Origin: Tatumella citrea
Lineage (GTDB): Bacteria; Pseudomonadota; Gammaproteobacteria; Enterobacterales; Enterobacteriaceae
Length of the DNA: 64,000 nt
NCBI RefSeq assembly: GCF_002163585.1
Contig: NZ_CP015579.1
Span: 2,170,001-2,234,000, forward strand
Direction of reading: 5' to 3'
A program made the position numbers and the translations under genes. Shown one piece after another: positions 17,988-26,932 of the stretch. Position 1 is the stretch's first letter. Every line of letters starts with the position of its first letter. The notes beneath the pieces were generated by a model, which ran no database searches, was not told the origin of the DNA, and saw only the letters and a program-made list of their open reading frames with translations.

Positions 17988-18505
17988 GACTTGCGTTTTA
18001 TCCCGCGTTTTGGCGTGTTTTTTTCCCTGAGTAAGGCTTGAAGCTTTTTTAAGTAAGCCACTTCGACGCGTAGTTGCTCAAGCTCTTCGCGTTCGTCCGT
18101 ATTGAGGGTGGTCTGAGAAAGGTTAACCGCTTTCTTTTCAGGTGTATCTGGCATCGTTTTTTTCCTGCCGCGGTTGACTTTGAGGGCTTCAATACCCCCC
18201 TCATCATACAACCGTTCCCACAGACATACTGAGGAAAAAGCAGGGATAGCGAATTTGGCACAGACTTCGCGAACAGACAGACGGTGTTCACGCATAGACA
18301 AGATAACAGACTCTTTGAAAGCCGGAGAATAGGTGAAGCACCGCATAGTCAGCCCGGCTTCGCCATGAAGCTGCCATAAAGCAGTCCACTTTCTTACGGC
18401 ACTGTTATCGATACCAAACCGTTTTGCTGTCGCTTTCTGTCCCTCCAGTCCGGAAAGGTAGTGCTGCACGACCTCAAGTTTGAAGCTGAGAGAATACTTA
18501 CTCAT
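17984..18505 (-). CDS. IS150-type OrfA (helix-turn-helix protein)
   Basis: 173-residue InsJ-like protein of an IS3-family element, the same length as E. coli InsJ. Two helix-turn-helix segments are visible: about residues 18-40 (AKRFGIDNSAVRKWTALWQ) and 77-100 (SVREVCAKFAIPAFSSVCLW). A C-terminal coiled-coil region follows (EELEQLRVEVAYLKKLQALL). The stop overlaps the orfB GTG (GTGA). OrfA alone binds the ends and can repress transposition; the full transposase would be an OrfAB frameshift fusion, which is blocked here by lesions in orfB. Confidence 0.9.
   Translation of the reverse strand: MSKYSLSFKLEVVQHYLSGLEGQKATAKRFGIDNSAVRKWTALWQLHGEAGLTMRCFTYSPAFKESVILSMREHRLSVREVCAKFAIPAFSSVCLWERLYDEGGIEALKVNRGRKKTMPDTPEKKAVNLSQTTLNTDEREELEQLRVEVAYLKKLQALLREKNTPKRGIKRKS
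18017..18023 (-). other. Programmed -1 frameshift heptamer of the IS
   Basis: AAAAAAC on the minus strand, read in orfA phase as gaA AAA AAC. A -1 slip here enters the orfB frame, and that frame has no stop before the orfB GTG. This is the standard expression signal of IS150-group elements. Confidence 0.65.
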
Positions 18506-18531
18506 AAAAACTGCACCTTACTCAGTTGGGT

Positions 18532-18555
18532 GTCCAACTTTTGGGGTGCAGTTCA
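18532..18555 (-). repeat. Right inverted repeat of the IS
   Basis: Minus strand starts TGAACTGCACCCCA and ends AAGTTGGAC. It is the transposase-proximal end, 27 bases upstream of the orfA start. Confidence 0.88.
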
Positions 18556-18560
18556 TCCGA

Positions 18561-18571
18561 GCGGTTTTTTT
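18561..18571. terminator. Right half of the adhE/tdk terminator
   Basis: GCGGTTTTTTT; partner of 17110-17118. The tdk stop codon (18570-18572) lies inside the T tract. Confidence 0.6.
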
Positions 18572-19202
18572 ATGGCTGAATAAGTTCCGGGCCATTCCCC
18601 GCACCATGTATAGCGCTGAGATCATTTTGTTCAATTGCCTGCCAGTAGTGTTTGCGGCAGACTGAGATATAACTTTCATTCCCGCCTATAACCACCTGTT
18701 CTCCCTGTCTGAACGGTTCACCCTGCGCGTCAAGGCGTAATACCATACTGGCTTTACGGCCACAGTGGCAGATGGTTTTCAGCTCAACTAATTTATCTGC
18801 CCAGGCCAACAGATACTGACTCCCTTCGAATAACTCCCCGCGAAAATCCGTTCGCAATCCATAGCACAGCACAGGAATATCCAGAAAGTCAGTCACCCAG
18901 GTCAGTGATTTCACTTGCTGGCGGGTTAGAAACTGGCTTTCATCAACCAGCACACAATGTAACCGGGCTTCCTGATGTAGCCGGTGAATATCATCACCTA
19001 TATCAGTTTGCTGGTTATAAAGCCTGGCTTCAGAGGATAATCCTATACGGGAACTGACTTTACCTTTTCCGAAGCGGTTATCAATTTCAGCGGTATAAAT
19101 GACCGTTTTCATTCCGCGTTCATGATAGTTATACGACGATTGCAGCAATGAAGTGGATTTCCCTGCATTCATTGCAGAGTAATAAAAGTAAAGCTGTGCC
19201 AT
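18570..19202 (-). CDS. tdk: Thymidine kinase
   Basis: Phosphorylates thymidine to dTMP in the salvage pathway. 210 residues of the type II (tetrameric, zinc-containing) family. The P-loop SAMNAGKST is at residues 9-17, the catalytic glutamate lies in [10 protein letters not shown] near 90, and the zinc ligands are in [10 protein letters not shown] and VCRKHYW. The lasso-loop segment with [16 protein letters not shown] matches E. coli. The C terminus ([15 protein letters not shown]) diverges from E. coli. The downstream terminator was interrupted by the IS, so read-through into IS sequence is possible. Confidence 0.97.
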   Translation of the reverse strand: MAQLYFYYSAMNAGKSTSLLQSSYNYHERGMKTVIYTAEIDNRFGKGKVSSRIGLSSEARLYNQQTDIGDDIHRLHQEARLHCVLVDESQFLTRQQVKSLTWVTDFLDIPVLCYGLRTDFRGELFEGSQYLLAWADKLVELKTICHCGRKASMVLRLDAQGEPFRQGEQVVIGGNESYISVCRKHYWQAIEQNDLSAIHGAGNGPELIQP

Positions 19203-19477
19203 GTCACCTGCTCTCTGGAGTACAAAGTAATTGATTTCATCTTAACATATCCCGTGCATACAAAATGTGCATCATCAGATATATCTGTATTTTTCGCATT
19301 TGCTTTGCGAATATTTAACGCTTGTCCGTTATTTTGCCGACAGTTATCTGTTTGTTTCTAAAGTCACCGGGATATTAATTTGTTAATGATGTCATAGTTA
19401 TTAGTTGCAGTAAATTTTACCTGAGACTATGATTATAATCTTCTGCATAATAACCAATTAATTGTGAGATCCGGACA

Positions 19478-19885
19478 ATGAGCGATGCGATTAAATCGTT
19501 GAATAATATTCGTACACTGCGTGCGCAAGCCAGAGAATATAGTATTGAAACTCTGGAAGAGATGCTTGAGAAATTTGAAGTTATTGTTAACGAGCGTCGT
19601 GAAGAAGAATCCCAGGCTGTTGCACAAAACTCAGAACGTTTACGCAAACTGGAACAATATCGTGAAATGCTGATTGCAGATGGTATTGATCCAAATGAAC
19701 TTCTGCAGGCTGTTGCAGCAGCTAAACCTGCGGTTAAAGCGCGTCGTGCCGCACGTCCTGCCAAATATCAGTATACTGATGAAGCGGGTGAACTTCGTAC
19801 CTGGACTGGCCAGGGCCGTACACCAGCAGTGATCAGAAAAGCCATCGAATCAGACGGTAAAAAACTGGAAGACTTTGCTCTTTAA
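19478..19885 (+). CDS. hns: Nucleoid-associated protein H-NS
   Basis: Global silencer that binds and bridges AT-rich, often horizontally acquired, DNA. 135 residues (E. coli 137). The N-terminal oligomerisation domain covers about 1-64 ([26 protein letters not shown] and a charged coiled coil), followed by the second dimer site and a basic linker ([16 protein letters not shown]). The C-terminal DNA-binding domain carries the minor-groove hook TGQGRTP at residues 110-116. The interval upstream (19203-19477) is AT-rich, fitting autoregulation. The order tdk-hns-galU is conserved apart from the inserted epimerase gene. Confidence 0.97.
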   Translation: MSDAIKSLNNIRTLRAQAREYSIETLEEMLEKFEVIVNERREEESQAVAQNSERLRKLEQYREMLIADGIDPNELLQAVAAAKPAVKARRAARPAKYQYTDEAGELRTWTGQGRTPAVIRKAIESDGKKLEDFAL

Positions 19886-19923
19886 TCTGACTGATTAGCT
19901 TTCATTCTCCGGTAAATTTTCCT

Positions 19924-19973
19924 GTTGCCGGTTATCCGGCAACATTAAAGGAGGGTAATTACCCTCCTTTTTT
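19924..19973. terminator. Two adjacent hairpins between hns and the epimerase gene
   Basis: First GTTGCCGG-TTAT-CCGGCAAC (19924-19943), then AAAGGAGGGT-AATT-ACCCTCCTTT followed by TTT (19947-19973). The second is a strong bidirectional terminator for these converging genes; the epimerase stop codon overlaps it. Confidence 0.88.
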
Positions 19974-20979
19974 ATACTTTGTAATAATCCCGATACCAGC
20001 TAACAAACTTCTTAACGCCTTCACGTACTGAAGTATCCGGCTTAAAGTTAATCAGGTTATATAATTCCGCTGTATCTGCACTGGTATCCAGAACATCCCC
20101 TGCCTGCAAAGGTAACATATTCTTTTTAGCCGTAATTCCTAAGGCGTCTTCAAGTGCATTGATGTAATCCATCAGAGCCACCGGCTGGCTGTTGCCTATA
20201 TTATAAATACTGTAGGGGGCAGAGCTTTTCGCTGCTGAACCGCTTTCCACCGTCCAGTCAGGGTCTGGTTGTGGGATTTTATCCTGCAGCAGAAAAATGG
20301 CTTCCACAATATCATCAATATATGTGAAATCTCGTTGCATTTGCCCGTAGTTATATACATCGATGGATTCACCGGCCAGTATCGCACGGGTAAATTTAAA
20401 CAGCGCCATGTCAGGCCGGCCCCACGGACCATAAACTGTAAAAAAGCGCAATCCTGTCACTGGCAACTGATATAAATGAGAATAACTATGACTCATCAGT
20501 TCATTAGCTTTTTTGGTCGCAGCATATAATGAGACCGGATGATCGACACTGTCTTCCGTGGAAAACGGTAATTTACGGTTTAACCCATAGACAGAGCTTG
20601 AACTGGCATAGAGCAGATGCCCAATTTTATGATGTCGACAACCTTCCAGCACATTGAGGTGCCCGACAACGTTTGAATCTACATAGACATGTGGATTTTC
20701 CAGTGAATAACGAACACCTGCCTGAGCGGCAAGATGAATGACACGCTGGAAAGAATGGCGGCTGAATAATGAATCCATCGCGGCCCTGTCAGCAATATCA
20801 ACCTGCTCAAAAGTGAAACCAGGAAATGCCTTTAGCAACTCTACCCGGTCCTGTTTCAGCCGGACATCATAATAATCATTCAGATTATCGATACCCACAA
20901 CACGGAGCCCGGCTTCCAGCAAACGCCGGCAGACAGTAAAACCGATAAACCCTGCTGCGCCTGTCACCAGATAGTTCAT
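19972..20979 (-). CDS. UDP-glucuronate/UDP-galacturonate 4-epimerase (Uge-like)
   Basis: 335-residue short-chain-dehydrogenase-type sugar-nucleotide epimerase. The NAD-binding glycine motif GAAGFIG is at residues 7-13; the catalytic Ser lies in the SSSS cluster at 126-129, with Tyr152 and Lys156 in LYAATKK. The MQRDFTYIDDIVEAIFLL region and length point to the UDP-uronate 4-epimerase class (Uge of Klebsiella, Gla/LspL types) rather than GalE. Such enzymes provide galacturonate for LPS core or capsule. Next to galU it may form a UDP-glucose to UDP-uronate supply unit, although no UDP-glucose dehydrogenase gene is visible here. E. coli K-12 lacks a gene at this position. Confidence 0.87.
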   Translation of the reverse strand: MNYLVTGAAGFIGFTVCRRLLEAGLRVVGIDNLNDYYDVRLKQDRVELLKAFPGFTFEQVDIADRAAMDSLFSRHSFQRVIHLAAQAGVRYSLENPHVYVDSNVVGHLNVLEGCRHHKIGHLLYASSSSVYGLNRKLPFSTEDSVDHPVSLYAATKKANELMSHSYSHLYQLPVTGLRFFTVYGPWGRPDMALFKFTRAILAGESIDVYNYGQMQRDFTYIDDIVEAIFLLQDKIPQPDPDWTVESGSAAKSSAPYSIYNIGNSQPVALMDYINALEDALGITAKKNMLPLQAGDVLDTSADTAELYNLINFKPDTSVREGVKKFVSWYRDYYKV

Positions 20980-21118
20980 ATTTCCCTCTTTTCAGCTTAT
21001 ACAGATGGCTGTTTTCATTCCCGCCATTACGACCGACAGAATGATACAGGTTTCGCGATACAAAAATCACGGATTGTTTTAGCTTTCCGCCATTTATGGC
21101 GCTCTGAGCTCTGACAAT

Positions 21119-21150
21119 AAAAAAAAAGGTCATACACAATGGCATGACCC
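21119..21150 (-). terminator. Terminator of galU
   Basis: Read on the minus strand: GGTCAT, a ten-base loop, ATGACC, then a run of T. Lies between galU and the epimerase gene. Confidence 0.75.
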
Positions 21151-21215
21151 TGAATATCTGACTGATGTAATTCCACTGCGGTTAGCAAGGCAACCAGCGC
21201 CGCCCTGCTACTTTA

Positions 21216-22115
21216 TCAGCTTACAGTTTTGCTCAACCAGTTTTTGAAATCTTCGCCAAGAACAGGGTGACGAACACCGTATTCAACAAACGCCTGCATA
21301 TAACCCAGCTTGTTACCACAATCGTGACTAAGACCTTTGAGGTGGTAAGCTTCGACAGTTTCTTTCTCCATCAGCATAGCGATAGAGTCAGTTAACTGTA
21401 CTTCACCACCTGCTCCCGGAGGAGTTTTCGCCAGCAGAGGCCAGATATGTTCAGAAAGTACATAGCGACCCACAACGGCCAGGTTTGAAGGTGCTTCAGA
21501 AGCTTTAGGCTTCTCGACCACTCCAACCATTGGTGCACTCTGGCCAGGTTGTAAGTCCGCGCCCTGGCAGTCAACTACACCGTATGCAGTGACATCGGCA
21601 ACCGGCTCAACCATAATCTGACTACGACCGGTCTCATCGAACCGGTGTAACATCTCTGCCAGGTTCTCCTGCTGCAGGTTTGATTCGTATTCATCAATGA
21701 TCACATCTGGCAGGATAACCGCAAAAGGTTCATCACCTACCAGCGGATGTGCACACATCACAGCATGCCCCAGTCCTTTTGCAACACCCTGACGCACCTG
21801 CATAATGGTGACGTGAGGAGGACAGATGCTTTGAATTTCATCGAGTAACTGACGTTTAACACGTTTTTCCAGCATAGCTTCTAACTCGAAGCTGGTATCA
21901 AAGTGGTTTTCGATAGAATTTTTTGAAGAGTGCGTTACCAGAATAATTTCATGAATACCGGCAGCAATACATTCATTCACCACATACTGGATCAACGGCT
22001 TATCAACCAGTGGCAGCATCTCTTTTGGAATTGCCTTGGTTGCCGGCAACATACGGGTTCCTAATCCCGCCACCGGAATTACCGCTTTTTTTACTTTTGA
22101 TTTATAAGCAGACAT
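21216..22115 (-). CDS. galU: UTP-glucose-1-phosphate uridylyltransferase
   Basis: Makes UDP-glucose from UTP and glucose-1-phosphate, the donor for LPS core, osmoregulated glucans, trehalose and galactose metabolism. 299 residues. The nucleotide-binding signature [18 protein letters not shown] starts at residue 17, and VVEKP and [15 protein letters not shown] occur later as in E. coli. I chose ATG 22115 with GAGGT six bases upstream; a TTG directly before it is in frame but unneeded. A TGGGC/GCCCA hairpin (22132-22148) sits in the leader region. Confidence 0.97.
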   Translation of the reverse strand: MSAYKSKVKKAVIPVAGLGTRMLPATKAIPKEMLPLVDKPLIQYVVNECIAAGIHEIILVTHSSKNSIENHFDTSFELEAMLEKRVKRQLLDEIQSICPPHVTIMQVRQGVAKGLGHAVMCAHPLVGDEPFAVILPDVIIDEYESNLQQENLAEMLHRFDETGRSQIMVEPVADVTAYGVVDCQGADLQPGQSAPMVGVVEKPKASEAPSNLAVVGRYVLSEHIWPLLAKTPPGAGGEVQLTDSIAMLMEKETVEAYHLKGLSHDCGNKLGYMQAFVEYGVRHPVLGEDFKNWLSKTVS

Positions 22116-22288
22116 CAAATTACCTCACTCGTGGGCGAGTATTGCCCATAGGATTTTTTGTTTTGAACAGCCACAGTATATCAGTTGATCCCCCCCGGAT
22201 TTCGCCTGAAAGCGCAATCACGGGAAATTTAGGAATTATACTAACCGGTAATTTACCCTGACAGATAAGAAACTTACATCATTATTGT

Positions 22289-23314
22289 TCATGGAAGCTG
22301 ATCATTTGCACAGAGCATCAGTTTGAGCTTTCCACCAGCTCCACTGATACTACATTCGCACGCTGTCAAAGAAAAACTGTGCTGTGTCGCATGTATTTGT
22401 TCAAATGTTCCTGGCGGGATGCCGGTATCCAGTTCGTGCTGAACACCGTCAATATCAATAACACTGTGTAACCCTGCAGGGACCAGTAGCAATTGTCTCT
22501 GAGTATGGTGATAGTATCCTACCAGCAAAGGAAACTGCCCCGTCATCCCGGCATCCTGAAGTAATTTATTGATATCATTAAGAATGCTACTGAGTTCAGG
22601 CAACTGCTGACGCTGATCAGCAATTTTTTTCTGCAGCAATTCATTAAACATAACCCGCAGTAACAACGCCGCCATAATGCCGTTGTTGCCGGCACGAGTC
22701 ACGTCCAGTACATAGAAGCCAATCTGAGAGTCAGAAAGTGCCGCAATATCAAAGACTAAACCGGGTTCACCGGTACAGGTCAGCTGACGGTAATTCACCT
22801 GAGTGTTAGCAAGAGACTGACGGATGGGGGGCTGGAGTTGTTTAATCAGCCGGATTGCTTTGTCCGGCTGTTGAATCAAATCATCCCAACTGTCGAAAAG
22901 TTGCTCATCCTCTTTGATTTTGGAGGCAAACATTGATGGATAGAGGCATTCCAGAATGACATCCCGCACCCGCTCCAGGTCATCAAGAGGTTTCAGCAGT
23001 ACATCCTGTACACCCAGCCGGAGCATGCCAGCAATTTCAGATACATCCTCACTGGCGGTAATAATTACAACCGGGAGAGCATTGCCACGAATACGTAATT
23101 GCTGAACAAATTCATCACCCCGCATCACCGGCATGTTGAGATCACAAATGACCAGATCAACCGGATAATGGTCGATCAGGTTAAGTGCCACTTTTCCATC
23201 GCTGGCAGGCAGAGTTTTCCCCCCCATACTCTCAACAAAACCACAAATCAGCGAAGAGAAGACGACTTCATCTTCAACAACTAAGATATTTTTACCGGAC
23301 AATGGGTTACTCAT
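22289..23314 (-). CDS. rssB: Response regulator RssB, RpoS degradation adaptor
   Basis: Delivers the stationary-phase sigma factor RpoS to ClpXP. 341 residues (E. coli 337). The receiver domain is at about 8-125 with acidic pocket residues VEDE, phosphoacceptor Asp58 in VICDLNMPVM, and the conserved lysine in LLKPLDD. The C-terminal part is a degenerate PP2C-like phosphatase domain (LVFDIAALSDSQIGFYVLDVTRAG). Anti-adaptors (Ira proteins) control it in E. coli; none is seen here. rssA, its E. coli neighbour, is missing, and ychJ follows divergently. Confidence 0.95.
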   Translation of the reverse strand: MSNPLSGKNILVVEDEVVFSSLICGFVESMGGKTLPASDGKVALNLIDHYPVDLVICDLNMPVMRGDEFVQQLRIRGNALPVVIITASEDVSEIAGMLRLGVQDVLLKPLDDLERVRDVILECLYPSMFASKIKEDEQLFDSWDDLIQQPDKAIRLIKQLQPPIRQSLANTQVNYRQLTCTGEPGLVFDIAALSDSQIGFYVLDVTRAGNNGIMAALLLRVMFNELLQKKIADQRQQLPELSSILNDINKLLQDAGMTGQFPLLVGYYHHTQRQLLLVPAGLHSVIDIDGVQHELDTGIPPGTFEQIHATQHSFSLTACECSISGAGGKLKLMLCANDQLP

Positions 23315-23536
23315 TACAAATACCTGTTCTTGTTCTCAGAGTTATAACGTTCCTCTCTGCAGGAATAGATACCCGACAGTTTTAAGCGCAGTCTTCTGGC
23401 AATGTGAACTTTTGTCAGTAAGAGAATCTGCTGCTTTTGTATAGTATAGTTCATCCTCGGCCTTTCACCTGTCAGCCTGTTTTAGCTGAATCAGGCCGCA
23501 AAAAGCATTAAACATTTTAGATAAAACGGAGATAAA

Positions 23537-23998
23537 GTGTCCACCGAACCCTGTCCTTGTGGAAGCCAGCAGAATTATGACCATTGTTGTGGCCGGTATA
23601 TCAGCGGAACACAGATTGCGCCTGATGCACAATCGCTCATGCGTTCCCGCTATACTGCGTATCAACGTGGTAATGTGCCATGGCTGATAGAAAGCTGGCA
23701 TCAATCTCAGAGAAGTCCCGGACTCGAACAACTTATTTCCGCCAATCTGTCTGAGACCCAATGGCTCGGGCTGAACGTTATCTCACATGACTATAATAAT
23801 GATAGTAATGAAGCATTTGTTACTTTTTTTGCCCGATATTGCGAAAAAAATCAAACTTCGGCGATTTACGAACGGTCTCGCTTTATCAGGGAAGAGCAAC
23901 ACTGGTATTATGTTGACGGCGTTCATCTGCAGGCGGGCAGAAACGATACCTGCCCTTGCGGTTCCGGCAGGAAATATAAAAAATGTTGTGGTCAGTAG
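23537..23998 (+). CDS. ychJ: SEC-C motif protein YchJ
   Basis: 153-residue UPF0225 protein with two SEC-C zinc-binding motifs: [14 protein letters not shown] near residues 6-19 and [14 protein letters not shown] at the C terminus. Between them is the conserved [13 protein letters not shown] and an NTF2-like region. SEC-C motifs also occur at the end of SecA. The function of YchJ is unproven. The start is GTG 23537 (STEPCPCG); GGAGAT lies upstream. Confidence 0.93.
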   Translation: MSTEPCPCGSQQNYDHCCGRYISGTQIAPDAQSLMRSRYTAYQRGNVPWLIESWHQSQRSPGLEQLISANLSETQWLGLNVISHDYNNDSNEAFVTFFARYCEKNQTSAIYERSRFIREEQHWYYVDGVHLQAGRNDTCPCGSGRKYKKCCGQ

Positions 23999-24051
23999 CA
24001 AATCAGCCACATTGCACGACTGAAATTAGATTCGACAGGATAATGCGCACA

Positions 24052-24900
24052 ATGCAAGCCCAGACGTTACAGAGAAAAGTTTTACGAACCATCTGTCCTG
24101 ATGCTAAAGGACTCATCGCTAAAATTACCAATATTTGTTACAAGCACGAACTAAATATTGTCCAGAATAATGAATTTGTCGATCACCGTACCGGCCGCTT
24201 TTTTATGCGTACCGAGCTGGAAGGCATTTTTAATGACACCACATTACTGGCAGATTTAGACAGCGCTTTACCTGGCGGATCGGTGCGTGAACTGCAACCT
24301 GCAGGGCGCCGTCGTGTCGTAATTATGGTCACCAAAGAGGCTCATTGCCTTGGTGATTTGCTGATGAAAAGCACCTTTGGTGGCCTGGATATGGAGATTG
24401 CGGCGGTCATAGGTAACCATGAGACACTGCGTTCTCTGGTAGAACGGTTTGATATCCCGTTCGTACTGGTCAGTCATGAGGGTTTGACCCGTGAAGATCA
24501 CGACATGCGTATGGCAGACGAAATTGAGCGTTATCAGCCTGACTATGTAGTACTGGCAAAATATATGCGTGTTCTGACCCCGGAATTTGTAAAACGGTTT
24601 CCAAATCAGATTATTAATATCCATCATTCTTTCCTGCCTGCCTTTATTGGCGCACGTCCATACCATCAGGCCTATGAACGCGGCGTGAAGATTATTGGCG
24701 CCACTGCGCACTACGTGAATGATAATCTGGATGAGGGTCCAATCATTATGCAGGACGTTATTCATGTTGATCACAGCTTTACGGCTGACGATATGATGCG
24801 TGCGGGACGTGATGTAGAAAAGAATGCTCTCAGCCGTGCCCTGGATAAGGTGCTTGCTCAGCGGGTATTTGTTTACGGCAACCGGACTATTATTCTGTAA
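24052..24900 (+). CDS. purU: Formyltetrahydrofolate deformylase
   Basis: Hydrolyses 10-formyl-THF to formate and THF, balancing the one-carbon pool and supplying formate for PurT. The N-terminal ACT domain is at about residues 8-90 (LRTICPDAKGLIAKITNICY), and the formyltransferase-like domain at 90-282 has NIHHSFLPAF and HYVNDNLDEGPII carrying the catalytic Asn, His and Asp. ATG 24052 gives 282 residues against 280 in E. coli; an ATG at 24043 is also in frame but is only two bases from the AGGA site. The frame further upstream overlaps ychJ and is not conserved. Confidence 0.96.
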   Translation: MQAQTLQRKVLRTICPDAKGLIAKITNICYKHELNIVQNNEFVDHRTGRFFMRTELEGIFNDTTLLADLDSALPGGSVRELQPAGRRRVVIMVTKEAHCLGDLLMKSTFGGLDMEIAAVIGNHETLRSLVERFDIPFVLVSHEGLTREDHDMRMADEIERYQPDYVVLAKYMRVLTPEFVKRFPNQIINIHHSFLPAFIGARPYHQAYERGVKIIGATAHYVNDNLDEGPIIMQDVIHVDHSFTADDMMRAGRDVEKNALSRALDKVLAQRVFVYGNRTIIL

Positions 24901-24937
24901 AAATTGACTGCAAAATACGCATGTCATTCATTTACCG

Positions 24938-24985
24938 TGTAAAAAACAGGCAAGCGATGAAAAATATCCGTTTTGCCTGTTTACA
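24938..24985 (+). terminator. Hairpin after purU, overlapping the tRNA promoter
   Basis: GTGTAAA and ACAGGCAA pair with TTGCCTG and TTTACAC around an 18-base loop, leaving small bulges. No T tract follows; the 3' arm contains the -35 box of the tRNA-Tyr promoter. Confidence 0.5.
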
Positions 24986-25007
24986 CATTCAGAAGTTCTG
25001 TTAATAT
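24980..25007 (+). promoter_or_regulatory. tRNA-Tyr promoter with GC-rich discriminator
   Basis: -35 TTTACA (24980-24985), 16-base spacer, -10 TAATAT (25002-25007), then GCACCCCGC, the GC-rich discriminator of stringently controlled stable-RNA promoters. It strongly resembles the E. coli tyrT promoter. Confidence 0.8.
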
Positions 25008-25044
25008 GCACCCCGCTTCGACAGGTTAAGAAGCATCACAATCA

Positions 25045-25129
<85 letters not shown>

Positions 25130-25911
25130 TCTTATTATGGCGCTTCAGCCAAACAATTCAGACCAGCTTATATATTCTCCACGGAGAAGGACGAGAACCT
25201 TCGACAAGGTTTGAGCCGAACAACGTGAGGCAACGTGCTTTAGCCCGGCCCGCAGGGCGAGCCGGTACGGCGAGTCATCCTTCTCCCACCACCATTCTAA
25301 ATGGCGTTTCAGCCAGATATTCCGGGCAAGCTTATATATTCTCCACTGAGAAGGACGAGAACCTTCGACAAGGTTCGAGCCGAACAACGTGAGGCAACGT
25401 GCTTTAGCACGGCCCGCAGGGCGAGCCGGTACGGCGAGTCATCCTTCTCCCACCACCATATTATTATGGCGCTTCAGCCAAACAATTCAGACCAGCTTAT
25501 ATATTCTCCACGGAGAAGGACGAGAACCTTCGACAAGGTTCGGGCCGAACAACGTGAGGCAACGTGCTTTAGCACGGCCCGCAGGGCGAGCTGGTACAGC
25601 GAGTCATCCTTCTCCCACCACCATTCTAAATGGCGTTTCAGCCAGATATTCCAGACAAGCTTATATATTCTCCACGGAGAAGGACGAGAACCTTCGACAA
25701 GGTTCGGGCCGAACAGCGTGAGGCAACGTGCTTTAGCACGGCCCGCAGGGCGAGCTGGAACAGCGAGTCATCCTTCTCCCACCACCATTTCAAATGGCGT
25801 TTCAGCCAGACATCCCGGGCAAGCTTATATATTCTCCACGGAGAAAGACGAGAACCTTCGACAAGCTTCGGGCCGAACAACGTGAGGCAACGTACTTTGG
25901 CACGGCCCGCT
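25130..25911 (+). repeat. tRNA-Tyr-linked tandem repeat array (4.75 units of 164-165 bp)
   Basis: Four complete units (25130-25294, 25295-25458, 25459-25623, 25624-25787) and a partial fifth (25788-25911). Each complete unit ends with CCTTCTCCCACCACCA, the last bases of the tRNA. Units share TTATATATTCTCCAC, the hairpin GAACCTT-CGAC-AAGGTTC and a segment CAACGTGAGGCAACGT. Units 1 and 3 are one subtype (165 bp, CGCTTCAGCCAAACAATTC) and 2, 4 and 5 another (CGTTTCAGCCAGA). This is the counterpart of the repeats behind E. coli tyrT, from which the small RNA RttR and a disputed peptide Tpr have been described. Long frames run through it but shift between units; I do not call them as proteins. Confidence 0.9.
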
Positions 25912-26096
25912 AGATACGCTTTGTTTATCTGAACAATAACCACCGATGTTAATATTCTCACAATCTGATCTGAAGCTGCAGTCCACCCTCCTGTTTTCCG
26001 CGAAATGCGCAATCGCTCTCCCTGCCCTTGCTTACGGTGACATTCGGGGAAAAAATCGCTACCATCGCGGTTAAATTCTATGAAAGTGGTAAAAAC

Positions 26097-26903
26097 ATGA
26101 AATTTGTTTCTTTCAATATCAACGGGCTCAGAGCACGTCCACACCAGTTAGCCGCGCTGGTCGAGAACCTTCAGCCAGATGTTATCGGATTACAGGAAAC
26201 CAAAGTCCACGATGATATGTTTCCTCTGGAAGAGGTTCTGAAACTGGGTTACCACGTCTTTTACCATGGTCAGAAAGGACATTACGGAGTCGCATTACTG
26301 ACCAAAGCTGAACCGGTTAGTGTACAGCGTGGTTTTTTGACCGATGATGAAGATGCTCAGCGTCGGATTATTATGGCTGAAATCCCCTCACCAATTGGTA
26401 ACATCACCGTGATTAACGGTTATTTCCCACAGGGCGAAAGCCGTGACCATCCGATAAAATTTCCGGCTAAAGATAAATTCTATCAGGATTTGCAAAGTCA
26501 TCTGGAAACTCATTTAAGTACCGAAAATCCGGTGCTGATTATGGGGGATATGAATATCAGTTGTACCGACAAAGACATCGGTATTGGAGAAGACAACCGC
26601 AAACGTTGGCTGAGAACCGGAAAATGCTCATTCCTTCCGGAAGAACGCGAATGGATGGATAAATTGTTAGGCTGGGGTCTGACAGATACATGGCGCGCAG
26701 CTAATCCACAGGTGGAAGATCGTTTCTCATGGTTTGACTACCGTTCAAAAGGCTTTGATGACAACCGTGGTCTGCGTATCGATTTGCTGTTGGCCAGCCA
26801 GCCTTTGGCATCCAGATGCGTTGCCACTGGTATCGACTATGATATCCGCAGTATGGAAAAACCTTCTGACCATGCTCCTGTCTGGGCTGAATTCAAACTC
26901 TGA
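26097..26903 (+). CDS. xthA: Exodeoxyribonuclease III
   Basis: Main AP endonuclease in base-excision repair, also a 3'-5' exonuclease and 3'-phosphatase. 268 residues, as in E. coli. Catalytic residues are visible in LQETKVH (Glu34), GDMNIS (Asp and Asn near 151-153) and SDHAPVW (His near 259). ATG 26097 is chosen because the conserved [18 protein letters not shown] begins there; a 23-codon upstream extension is open but not conserved. 185 bases separate it from the repeat array; in that stretch I see only its presumptive promoter. Confidence 0.97.
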   Translation: MKFVSFNINGLRARPHQLAALVENLQPDVIGLQETKVHDDMFPLEEVLKLGYHVFYHGQKGHYGVALLTKAEPVSVQRGFLTDDEDAQRRIIMAEIPSPIGNITVINGYFPQGESRDHPIKFPAKDKFYQDLQSHLETHLSTENPVLIMGDMNISCTDKDIGIGEDNRKRWLRTGKCSFLPEEREWMDKLLGWGLTDTWRAANPQVEDRFSWFDYRSKGFDDNRGLRIDLLLASQPLASRCVATGIDYDIRSMEKPSDHAPVWAEFKL

Positions 26904-26932
26904 TCAGTTGTTTGCCGGAATATCGCTGAGTC

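Larger units (their letters stand above)
17124..18555 (-). mobile_element. IS3-family (IS150-group) insertion sequence, degenerate
   Basis: 1432-bp element bounded by 24-bp imperfect inverted repeats (17124-17147 and 18532-18555) that begin TGAACTG and end GTTGGAC. It contains an intact orfA (HTH) and a frameshifted orfB (DDE integrase) on the minus strand, with a -1 slippery heptamer between them. The layout is that of the IS150 group. No clear 3-5 bp direct repeat is present: left flank CAGCT, right flank TCCGA. It sits inside the adhE/tdk terminator. The broken orfB means it cannot move by itself, though its ends look usable in trans. Confidence 0.92.

Noticed and set aside
17124..18555. 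Target-site duplication of the IS
   Set aside because: Flanks CAGCT and TCCGA share no 3-5 bp direct repeat, so none is reported.
24268..24927. 219-codon minus-strand frame opposite purU
   Set aside because: Antisense shadow of a well-conserved gene, without its own ribosome site or homology.
25301..25885. 194-codon frame across the tRNA-linked repeats
   Set aside because: The 164/165-bp unit length shifts frame between units, the translation is just repeat sequence in changing frames, and no ribosome site is convincing. An arginine-rich peptide like E. coli Tpr cannot be excluded but is not supported.
25130..25911. CRISPR array
   Set aside because: The repeats are long (164-165 bp), directly abutting and without unique spacers; no cas gene is nearby.
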